Shown in pieces: positions 1-5,371 of a stretch of DNA of 5,371 nucleotides. Both the position numbers and the translations under genes were made by a program. Under the pieces are notes generated by a model that did no database searches, was not told the DNA's origin, and was given only the letters and a program-made list of their open reading frames with translations. This stretch comes from Deltaproteobacteria bacterium (GTDB lineage: Bacteria; Desulfobacterota; Desulfarculia; Adiutricales; JAGVGV01), in the NCBI GenBank assembly GCA_015233515.1, contig JADFXS010000212.1:1-5371 (forward strand), given 5' to 3'. Each line of letters begins with the position of its first letter. Within the stretch, counting starts at the first letter, position 1.

Positions 1-927
1 GTCACCGTGATACCGCGTCTGGCGGGGATCTTGGCCAGAGAGCAGACCGACATCCTGTTGTTGCTCAACCACCGGGACACGATATTCCTTGGCGCTCCGG
101 CGGCGAAAATCGCCGGAGTTCGTGCGGTTATCAACTGGCAGCATGAAACCTTCCGGCGATACTCCCTGCATCGCCTGACCATGTTAGGGCGTAGAATCTT
201 TCATTTGCTCTGCATTGACCGCGTCGTGGCGGTGGCGAAGGGACATAAGGAATATATCATTGAATATGAAGGTGTGCCCAGACGCAAGGTCGAAGCTATA
301 TATAACGCCGTGGATACTGAAAAATTGATCTCCAAGTTAACCGTGGCCGAAGCAAAAAAACGGCTCGACCTGCCGGTTGATAGCCTGGTCGTGAGTTCAA
401 TAGCGGTTTTGCGGCCGGACAAGGCTCATGATGTCTTATTGCGGGCAGCCCAAATAGTATTAGACCGATTTCCTCGCGCTTTCTTCCTTATCGTGGGAGA
501 CGGCCCTCAAAAACCCGCGCTCATGGAATTGGCCGCGGAACTCGGGATACAAAACGCCGTGCGCTTCCTGGGATTTCGGCTGGATATAGCCGATATTCTT
601 CAAGCCGTGGATATAAATGTTCTTTCCACCAAGCCGGAACAGGAGACGCTCTCCCTGGCCGTCATTGAAGCCATGGCCGTGGGTAAGCCCAATATCTGTA
701 CGGATGTCGGCTTTATGAAGGAAATTATCACTCCGGGAAAAAATGGTTTTTTAACTCCAGTGGGCGATGTGCGGAATTTGGCGCAAAAAATCATGACTCT
801 TTTGGGAGACGAAAAGCTTCGCCGGGATATGGGTCAAGCTGCGCTCCAAGTGATTAAGGAAAAACTGAACGTTGATACTATGGTGAGGAGTTTTGAAAAC
901 CTCTTTTGTCGGCTGGCTGGAAAATAG
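1..927 (+). CDS. GT4-family glycosyltransferase, 5' partial
   Basis: Probable cytoplasmic or membrane-associated retaining glycosyltransferase of the GT-B fold (GT4, Glycos_transf_1), which moves a sugar from a nucleotide-sugar donor to a glycan acceptor. Counting from the GTG at base 7 (306 codons), the end of the N-terminal acceptor domain is seen (INWQHETFRRY near 43-52), then the linker IYNAVDTEKL (98-107). The donor domain follows, with GDGP at 164-167 and the EX7E motif E213/E221 inside EQETLSLAVIEAMAVGKP. The frame is open from base 1, and full-length relatives are about 370-400 residues, so roughly the first 60-90 residues lie outside the window. The GTG at 7 is not convincing as a start because it falls inside the expected N-terminal fold. 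It ends 41 bp before the amidotransferase gene on the same strand, so the two are probably cotranscribed. The family is secure; donor and acceptor cannot be read from sequence. Confidence 0.93.
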   Translation, partial: VTVIPRLAGILAREQTDILLLLNHRDTIFLGAPAAKIAGVRAVINWQHETFRRYSLHRLTMLGRRIFHLLCIDRVVAVAKGHKEYIIEYEGVPRRKVEAIYNAVDTEKLISKLTVAEAKKRLDLPVDSLVVSSIAVLRPDKAHDVLLRAAQIVLDRFPRAFFLIVGDGPQKPALMELAAELGIQNAVRFLGFRLDIADILQAVDINVLSTKPEQETLSLAVIEAMAVGKPNICTDVGFMKEIITPGKNGFLTPVGDVRNLAQKIMTLLGDEKLRRDMGQAALQVIKEKLNVDTMVRSFENLFCRLAGK

Positions 928-937
928 CAGCGAACCT

Positions 938-954
938 GGTCACAGAGTGTGACC
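938..954 (+). promoter_or_regulatory. Perfect inverted repeat / hairpin before asnB-like gene
   Basis: GGTCACA-GAG-TGTGACC is a perfect 7-bp inverted repeat with a 3-base loop, and one more T-G wobble pair is possible at 937/955. It ends one base before the Shine-Dalgarno site of the amidotransferase gene. No T-run follows, so it is not a standard intrinsic terminator. It could be an mRNA hairpin that affects ribosome access or transcript processing, or a DNA-binding palindrome. The structure is seen directly; any function is inference. Confidence 0.45.
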
Positions 955-955
955 G

Positions 956-961
956 TAGGAG
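956..961 (+). promoter_or_regulatory. Ribosome binding site of asnB-like gene
   Basis: TAGGAG lies 7 bases before the ATG at 969. This supports that start, which also gives the required Met-Cys N-terminus of a class II glutamine amidotransferase. Confidence 0.85.
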
Positions 962-968
962 CAATTAA

Positions 969-2957
969 ATGTGCGGGATTGTTGGCGGACTAGGGAGTAA
1001 CGTCTCTTGGCCGAGTTTGAAGATCGGCCTGCCGACCATGACGAATACCTTGCGTCATCGCGGGCCGGATCATGGGGATGTATGGTTCGCGGCAGAGGAC
1101 GGTGTGGCCTTGGGTCATCAACGCCTGGCCATAGTCGATTTATCTCCGGCCGGACATCAGCCCATGTTCTCCGCGTGTGGGCGTTATGTGCTGGTGTTCA
1201 ACGGGGAGATATACAATCACCTGGAGTTGCGGCGAAAACTCGAAGCGGATTGGCTCTCGTCATCGGTCGATCTACAAGGGACGGTCAAGAGTAACAGCTG
1301 GCGCGGGCATTCGGACACCGAGACCCTGCTCGCCGGCTTTGTCCATTGGGGAGTAAAGAAAACTCTGCAGCAATCGATCGGCATGTTCGCCCTGGGCTTG
1401 TGGGATAGACAAACCCGGTCCTTGACTATCGCTCGGGATCGTTTTGGCGAAAAACCACTCTATTATGGCTGGCAGGGAAATGCCTTTTTATTCGGTTCGG
1501 AACTGAAGGCCTTGAAGGCTTATCCGGATTTCCAGGCGGAGATCGATCGCAGAACGCTCTGTCTGTTTCTCCGCCACAGCTATATTCCAGCCCCATACAC
1601 GATCTATCAGGGTATTCATAAGTTGATGCCGGGCTCTTACCTGACTCTGAAGCAAGGCGAACGAGAATGGCGAATGGAATACTACTGGTCGTTTTCGGAG
1701 GCAATCGCCGCAGGACTGGCCAACCCCTTTGCCGGGACCGACGACGAGGCGGTAGCTGAGTTGGAAGTCCGACTCAAGAAAGCGGTTTTAGGACAGATGA
1801 TGGCTGATGTTCCTTTAGGGGCATTTCTTTCCGGCGGGGTCGATTCGTCCACCATCGTGGCCTTGATGCAAGCGCAGTCAACCCGACCGATAAAGACCTT
1901 TTCCATCGGTTTTCATGAAGGTATTTACAACGAAGCCGGATACGCCAAGGCCGTGGCTCGGCATTTAGGCACGGAACACACCGAGTTATACGTAACACCC
2001 CGGCAGGCCATGGACGTGATCCCGCACCTCCCGGAGCTTTACGACGAACCTTTTGCCGACGCATCGCAAATCCCGACTTTTTTAGTGGCCCAACTGACGC
2101 GTCAACATGTAATCGTGGCTCTTTCCGGAGATGCAGGCGACGAACTCTTCGGCGGATATGATCGTTATGCGCGGTGTGAAAAACTATGGCGGCAAATTTC
2201 TCGGGTGCCGCGACCTTTATGGGAATGTGCCCGACGAACGATTAACGGCGTTTCGCCGGCTAAATGGAATAGCTTGCTGTCACTGATGTTAAAGATCGCG
2301 CCTACCAAGTCCAATCTTACCAACATAGGGCACAAATTACATAAATTAGCCGCCGGCACGGCCGTCCGAAATGAGCCTGAAGGGCTTTTTCTCCAGTTCG
2401 TCTCCCACACCTGGGATGACGACCAAATCGTGATTGACGGATTTGAGCCGGCGACGATATTGCGTGGTCTTCCATCCGGCCTGAAAACGAAAACTTTTTA
2501 TGAAAACATGATGGCCCTGGACACTCTGACTTATCTGCCCGATGACATACTGGTCAAGTTGGATCGGGCGGGCATGGGAGTAAGTCTTGAGTCCCGGGTG
2601 CCTCTTTTGGATCACCGATTGGTTGAGTATGCTTGGCGATTGCCTCTGTCCATGAAAGTGCGTAACGGCGTTACCAAATGGGCCTTACGTCAGGTCCTTT
2701 ACAAATATGTGCCCCTCAACTTGATCGAACGGCCCAAGATGGGTTTCGGCGTGCCGATTGACTCCTGGCTGCGTGGCCCACTGAGGGAATGGGCGGAAGA
2801 CCTTCTGAATGAATCCCGTCTCCAGCGGGAAGGCTTCTTCCATTCGGCGCCTATCCGCAGAAAATGGGTGGAGCACCTATCGGGCCAAGGCAACTGGCAA
2901 TATCACTTGTGGGATATCTTGATGTTTCAACAGTGGTGGGAGTATATGAACTGTTGA
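969..2957 (+). CDS. asnB: Asparagine synthase (glutamine-hydrolysing), polysaccharide-locus type
   Basis: Two-domain amidotransferase, 662 aa; family members are usually about 550-650. The N-terminal Ntn-hydrolase glutaminase domain frees ammonia from glutamine. Its nucleophile is Cys2 in MCGIVGG, with RHRGPD (29-34), R52, FNGEIYNH (77-84) and SDTE (115-118). The C-terminal synthetase domain uses ATP to adenylate a carboxylate and amidate it: PPi loop SGGVDSS (288-294), LSGDAGDELFGGY (385-397), DDILVKLDR with K530 (525-533), and SLESRVPLLDH (539-549). Catalytic motifs look intact. Asp388 stands where E. coli AsnB has Glu348, which I recall as usual in the branch found in surface-glycan loci. 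About ten extra residues interrupt the glutaminase domain near 93-110. The start is fixed by Cys2 and a good ribosome site. The product may be asparagine or, as proposed for WbpS-like proteins, an amidated uronic acid in a glycan; the context favours the second but does not prove it. The symbol is given for the family only. Confidence 0.95.
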   Translation: MCGIVGGLGSNVSWPSLKIGLPTMTNTLRHRGPDHGDVWFAAEDGVALGHQRLAIVDLSPAGHQPMFSACGRYVLVFNGEIYNHLELRRKLEADWLSSSVDLQGTVKSNSWRGHSDTETLLAGFVHWGVKKTLQQSIGMFALGLWDRQTRSLTIARDRFGEKPLYYGWQGNAFLFGSELKALKAYPDFQAEIDRRTLCLFLRHSYIPAPYTIYQGIHKLMPGSYLTLKQGEREWRMEYYWSFSEAIAAGLANPFAGTDDEAVAELEVRLKKAVLGQMMADVPLGAFLSGGVDSSTIVALMQAQSTRPIKTFSIGFHEGIYNEAGYAKAVARHLGTEHTELYVTPRQAMDVIPHLPELYDEPFADASQIPTFLVAQLTRQHVIVALSGDAGDELFGGYDRYARCEKLWRQISRVPRPLWECARRTINGVSPAKWNSLLSLMLKIAPTKSNLTNIGHKLHKLAAGTAVRNEPEGLFLQFVSHTWDDDQIVIDGFEPATILRGLPSGLKTKTFYENMMALDTLTYLPDDILVKLDRAGMGVSLESRVPLLDHRLVEYAWRLPLSMKVRNGVTKWALRQVLYKYVPLNLIERPKMGFGVPIDSWLRGPLREWAEDLLNESRLQREGFFHSAPIRRKWVEHLSGQGNWQYHLWDILMFQQWWEYMNC

Positions 2958-2966
2958 ATCTTGTTG
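2958..2966. other. 9-bp convergent junction without terminator
   Basis: The stop codons of the + strand amidotransferase and the - strand glycosyltransferase are separated by only nine bases. No GC-rich hairpin with a T-run is visible here in either direction. A 5-bp TTGAA/TTCAA pair (2954-2958 and 2974-2978) is too weak to count. Each operon's transcript would therefore run antisense into the other unless stopped by another mechanism. Confidence 0.8.
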
Positions 2967-3974
2967 TTACCTTTTCAATACTTCTAAAAGTTTCGTAACC
3001 TGCTCCTCAGGGATGTGGGACACGGCTTCTCGAGCCGCTTTACCCATGTTTTCAGCTCTTTCATAATCTTTCAGCAGGCTCACAATATGAGTTTGGAGAG
3101 ATTCCGAGTCTCCCGGATTGAAGAATAGCACGGTTTCACCGTGGCGCCCATACTCGATGGTCGCCAAATTGGCTGATACCACTAACGGTCGCCCTAAGGC
3201 CATTGTTTCCAACATCCCGTTCTGTCCGGCGGCGACTCTATAATATTGCATAGGCAGGACTACCACTCGGGCATACCATATCAGCTCGATCATCTTCTCT
3301 TCGGAAATTTTTTGCTTAATGAGCTTCACGTTGGCCGGCAAGGAGATTTGCGGGGAATAATTTTGCGATAAAATTATTAAGTCAAAATCAATATGCGTTG
3401 CGGCTTTGAGCAAAGTATCAAAATCACGATCACTGTTTCCATATGAAAAGATGTAATCTTTTTTCTCTCCTTCATGCCTGATCTGAAAATAGGGTTGTGG
3501 CGGAGAATCAGGATAAAAAGAGAGTCTTTCCCTTGAAATTCTAAATATTTCTGCATAGATATCAATTTCTTCCCGGGAAGTGCACATGCAGTGATCCATT
3601 CCGGGAATGACCAAGCGAACGATGGCGGTCTTTAACCGATAACCCCAATCCGACCTCTCCAGGTTGATATGAAAATCGCGGACAATATGTCTCGGTCTTT
3701 TTTTCCAGAAAAACATCCTGTTCATGAGAGCATAGAAAGCGCCGGTATTTGTGGACCACGAAATCACCACGTCATATTTTCCGCTTTCTTGTAGGAAAAA
3801 AGAGATCATTTTGATTATGATGGTCAATGAGCCCAGAAATTTTGTTAAATGATTGCCTTGAGGAATCATGGATTTTGGCCAGTACGTGTCGACCGTAATT
3901 CCGGAAGCTGTAAGCTTTCTGCATAGATACCAGCGATTTTCCTCTTTCCAAGTCGTCAGTATGATTATTTTCAT
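2967..3974 (-). CDS. Divergent GT4-like glycosyltransferase
   Basis: Complete 335-aa protein, probably a GT-B glycosyltransferase related to GT4/Glycos_transf_1 but divergent. It opens with a Rossmann-type strand MKIIILTTW followed by an N-terminal domain with DVVISWSTNTG (68-78). The donor domain carries FSYGNSDRDFDTLLKAA (176-192) and the signature AGQNGMLETMALGRPLVV (249-266). There the second Glu of EX7E is kept (E256) while the first position is Ala248. TVLFFNPGD (281-289) and LLKDYERAENMG near 300-311 match the usual family tail. No signal peptide or clear transmembrane helix is seen. The ATG at 3974 is preceded by GGAG at nine bases. It lies 206 bp after the deacetylase on the same strand and converges with the asnB-like gene. 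A role in building the locus glycan is inferred; donor and acceptor are unknown. Confidence 0.85.
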   Translation of the reverse strand: MKIIILTTWKEENRWYLCRKLTASGITVDTYWPKSMIPQGNHLTKFLGSLTIIIKMISFFLQESGKYDVVISWSTNTGAFYALMNRMFFWKKRPRHIVRDFHINLERSDWGYRLKTAIVRLVIPGMDHCMCTSREEIDIYAEIFRISRERLSFYPDSPPQPYFQIRHEGEKKDYIFSYGNSDRDFDTLLKAATHIDFDLIILSQNYSPQISLPANVKLIKQKISEEKMIELIWYARVVVLPMQYYRVAAGQNGMLETMALGRPLVVSANLATIEYGRHGETVLFFNPGDSESLQTHIVSLLKDYERAENMGKAAREAVSHIPEEQVTKLLEVLKR

Positions 3975-3983
3975 TTTTTATTG

Positions 3984-3987
3984 CTCC
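3984..3987 (-). promoter_or_regulatory. Ribosome binding site of GT4-like gene
   Basis: GGAG on the - strand sits nine bases before the ATG at 3974 and supports this as the start, giving a protein that begins with the expected hydrophobic first strand. Confidence 0.7.
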
Positions 3988-4067
3988 GGCGGCGTAATTC
4001 GAAGAACGGTTTGAGCGCCAGGAATTCGCAGCCCAATTTCACACCTCAAGGAATACCCGTCTTTAAC

Positions 4068-4096
4068 ACCCTGGTTACTCGGGATTACTCAGGGGT
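4068..4096. repeat. Short inverted repeat enclosing a tandem repeat
   Basis: ACCCTG (4068-4073) and CAGGGGT (4090-4096) form an imperfect inverted repeat, six pairs with one bulged base, around a 16-base loop. Between and overlapping the arms are two near copies of a 9-base unit, GGTTACTC (4073-4080) and GGATTACTC (4082-4090). A second small palindrome, GTGG-ATAA-CCAC, follows at about 4109-4120. It is not followed by a T-run on either strand. It may be the remnant of a small repeat or insertion-element end, or a hairpin in the transcript between deacetylase and glycosyltransferase. Confidence 0.35.
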
Positions 4097-4180
4097 AGCT
4101 CCGGACAGGTGGATAACCACGCGCCATAACCTAACTTTTTTAATTTACAGGAAAACAGTATAATTTCGTATAAAAATCTA

Positions 4181-5200
4181 TTAATCGCAAAAACGGGCTT
4201 CGTAAGCAAGTCGATATTTGATTTCATAGAGATTATCCGGAAAATATACCATGGTTCGATGCAATCTGAACAAATCCGCTCCATTACTATTGATCCCTCT
4301 AATGGTGGTAACGGCGCATTCGTACCCGGTCTTCTTGAGAAGATCGATGCTGACCTCATTAAAATCCGAAATCTTACCATTGGGATAAGCAAAAGTCTTA
4401 ACAGGGGCGTTAAGTTGGTCCTCTAAAATATTCTTTGATATTTCCAATTCTTGTAGCGCATCTTTTTCTGGCAAGTGTCCGAGTATGGTATGGCTGACCG
4501 TATGCGACCCGATGTGAGTCCTGTTATTACTCAACATTCGGACTTCATCCCAATTCAGCATCAATGAGTCTTGACAATTACTCGTTTTAAAACGATCTCT
4601 GAGCCGCTCAAGATATTGACTTCTTGAATTAGCATCGTAATTTTTCAAAAAGTCGATTATCCGCTCCACCGCGCATATTCGATTGTACCAATCCGGTTTG
4701 ATAGTAATCTTTGGATCGGTCAGTGAGACGGGATCAAGGAATTGGGCGTTATATAAGGCATTCCTGACATCATCCGGCCAAAGGTTTTCTTGTTTATCGA
4801 CACAATCCGTGGTGACAAATACTGTGGGTTCAACATTTTCACTTAAGAAAATATCCAAGCCTAAAGTGTAATTATCTTTGTAGCCGTCGTCAAAAGTTAT
4901 TACCAAATATGGCTGGTCTACTTGATGATTTCGTAATAATTCAACAGCTTTTTCTAATGAAATCACCTTAAAGTACTTTTTATAAAATCTAATCTGCCGT
5001 CGTAATGAGTTTTGAGTCACCGAGATTGTAGAAGCGATTTGTTTTTGATTGTCCGGGATGATTCTATGATAACACATAATGGCGATACCGGGCCGCTTCA
5101 ACATTTTTGTCAGGCGTGCATGAAATAACAAATTGAATATAAATGTAAAAATTTTATTTTTTATCGATCGGATATTTTCGTACCGAGTAGTCTCTAACAT
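4181..5200 (-). CDS. Polysaccharide deacetylase, NodB/CE4 family
   Basis: Complete 339-aa carbohydrate esterase 4 enzyme (Polysacc_deac_1 fold) that removes acetyl groups from N- or O-acetylated sugars using a divalent metal. Seen in order: IMCYHRI (41-47), a usual N-terminal feature of this group; catalytic motif 1 TFDDGY (102-107) with D104 as expected base and D105 as metal ligand; motif 2 SHTVSH (232-237) with metal ligands H233 and H237; motif 3 region FAYPNG (270-275); and FRLHR (311-315). About 125 residues separate motifs 1 and 2, a long insertion common among locus-type deacetylases. No cleavable signal peptide is clear; residues 17-26 (IFTFIFNLLF) are hydrophobic but short, so location is uncertain. 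Start ATG 5200 has a ribosome site, 22 bp after the preceding gene's stop, implying one operon. The gene is A+T-rich compared with that neighbour. Confidence 0.93.
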   Translation of the reverse strand: MLETTRYENIRSIKNKIFTFIFNLLFHARLTKMLKRPGIAIMCYHRIIPDNQKQIASTISVTQNSLRRQIRFYKKYFKVISLEKAVELLRNHQVDQPYLVITFDDGYKDNYTLGLDIFLSENVEPTVFVTTDCVDKQENLWPDDVRNALYNAQFLDPVSLTDPKITIKPDWYNRICAVERIIDFLKNYDANSRSQYLERLRDRFKTSNCQDSLMLNWDEVRMLSNNRTHIGSHTVSHTILGHLPEKDALQELEISKNILEDQLNAPVKTFAYPNGKISDFNEVSIDLLKKTGYECAVTTIRGINSNGADLFRLHRTMVYFPDNLYEIKYRLAYEARFCD

Positions 5201-5207
5201 TAAAAAA

Positions 5208-5214
5208 CCCTTTC
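5208..5214 (-). promoter_or_regulatory. Ribosome binding site of deacetylase gene
   Basis: AGAAAGGG-like purine run on the - strand, seven bases before the ATG at 5200, in the 22-bp gap after the stop of the preceding gene. It supports the chosen start. Confidence 0.6.
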
Positions 5215-5222
5215 TTCACAAA

Positions 5223-5371
5223 TCATCGAGCAATTCTATCGGAAGTCCGCCATATTTTTTCATATGCGTCCATTACCTTATCGATGCCATATCGCTTCTG
5301 GATATCTTCGCGGGCGCGTCGCCCCAATGCTTCGGCCAGGCCTGGATCGTTCAGCAGCTTAGCCAGACAGA
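5223..5371 (-). CDS. C-terminal end of a probable GT4 glycosyltransferase, 5' partial
   Basis: The - strand is open from the window edge to a TGA at 5225-5223, giving 48 residues that begin CLAKLLNDPGLAEALGRRAR and end DAYEKIWRTSDRIAR. The pattern LAKLLNDPGLAEALGRRARE followed by the YGIDKVMDAYEKIW stretch is the usual final helical region of GT4/Glycos_transf_1 glycosyltransferases: a run of 'residues per sugar-domain' helix, then a C-terminal helix returning to the N-terminal domain. Catalytic motifs lie outside the window, so the assignment rests on this tail only. It is upstream of and 22 bp from the deacetylase on the same strand, so both are probably cotranscribed. It is clearly more G+C-rich (37 of 60 bases at 5281-5340) than the deacetylase that follows. 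Confidence 0.75.
   Translation of the reverse strand, partial: CLAKLLNDPGLAEALGRRAREDIQKRYGIDKVMDAYEKIWRTSDRIAR

Larger units (their letters stand above)
3971..4096 (-). pseudogene. Possible relic coding sequence before the GT4-like gene
   Basis: On the - strand, one frame here reads like protein with in-frame stops. Its last segment starts at a GTG at 4042, runs 23 codons ending CEFLALKPFFELRRRSNKK, and stops with a TGA (3973-3971) that overlaps the ATG of the glycosyltransferase as ATGA. Such overlaps are typical of translationally coupled genes, so the tail may be what remains of a deleted upstream gene. Farther upstream the same frame has a TGA at 4048-4046 and a TAA at 4087-4085, the latter preceded by HLSGATPE. 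I recognise no family. The stretch 4021-4140 is about 50% G+C, against 27% for 4141-4200 next to it. Chance is a real alternative because the open segments are short. Confidence 0.3.

Noticed and set aside
7..9. GTG as the true start of the first glycosyltransferase
   Set aside because: The frame is open to the window edge and a GT4 protein starting here would lack the beginning of its N-terminal domain, so the real start is almost certainly upstream.
938..954. Hairpin as an intrinsic terminator of the first glycosyltransferase gene
   Set aside because: No run of T follows the stem; instead a ribosome binding site and start codon come next.
1774..2064. Minus-strand open frames of 60-105 codons lying across the + strand amidotransferase
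   Set aside because: They overlap strongly conserved catalytic coding sequence on the other strand and show no family motifs, so they are shadows of the real gene.
4157..4162. TATACT on the - strand as a possible promoter for the GT4-like gene
   Set aside because: The only -35-like hexamer (TTGCGA) is 22 bases away, too far. In A+T-rich DNA such a box is expected by chance.
3981..4163. 60-codon open frame on the + strand, TTG start
   Set aside because: No ribosome site, no recognisable motif, and it runs through the low-complexity and repeat-bearing gap. It is more likely chance than a gene, although a short insertion-element fragment cannot be excluded.
4159..4164. TATAAT on the + strand, a perfect -10 box
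   Set aside because: The 17-base spacing leads to a plain T-run instead of a -35 box, the region is A+T-rich, and no + strand gene follows.

Overview
The window is a piece of a bacterial surface-polysaccharide (O-antigen, capsule or exopolysaccharide) biosynthesis locus. It holds five protein-coding genes, three complete and two cut by the window ends, and no RNA gene, CRISPR array or intact mobile element that I can recognise. Shine-Dalgarno sites, tight gene spacing and the families present all say bacterium. The families suggest a Gram-negative envelope locus, but nothing in the DNA fixes the phylum. Composition is mosaic: sampled 60-base blocks range from about 32% to 62% G+C, which is common in horizontally reshuffled polysaccharide loci.

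Layout. On the + strand, a GT4-type glycosyltransferase (1-927, start outside the window) is followed after 41 bp by a class II glutamine amidotransferase / asparagine synthetase (969-2957). The short gap holds a perfect 7-bp hairpin directly against the amidotransferase Shine-Dalgarno site. On the - strand, read from the right edge, come the last 48 codons of another probable glycosyltransferase (5371-5223), a NodB-type polysaccharide deacetylase (5200-4181) and a divergent GT4-like glycosyltransferase (3974-2967). The two groups converge with only 9 bp between their stop codons.

The 206-bp gap between deacetylase and glycosyltransferase (3975-4180) is the only stretch not explained by an intact gene. 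Part of it is richer in G+C than its surroundings. It carries an inverted repeat and a short tandem repeat, and its - strand reads as a protein tail whose stop overlaps the next start codon (ATGA). I read it as a possible relic of a lost gene or insertion element, with low confidence.

How the genes could work together (inference): the glycosyltransferases add sugars to a growing repeat unit, the AsnB-like enzyme may amidate a uronic-acid carboxyl or make asparagine, and the deacetylase removes acetyl groups from N-acetylated sugars. I see no wholly new system. The best leads are the relic region, the leader hairpin, and the insertion in the AsnB glutaminase domain.
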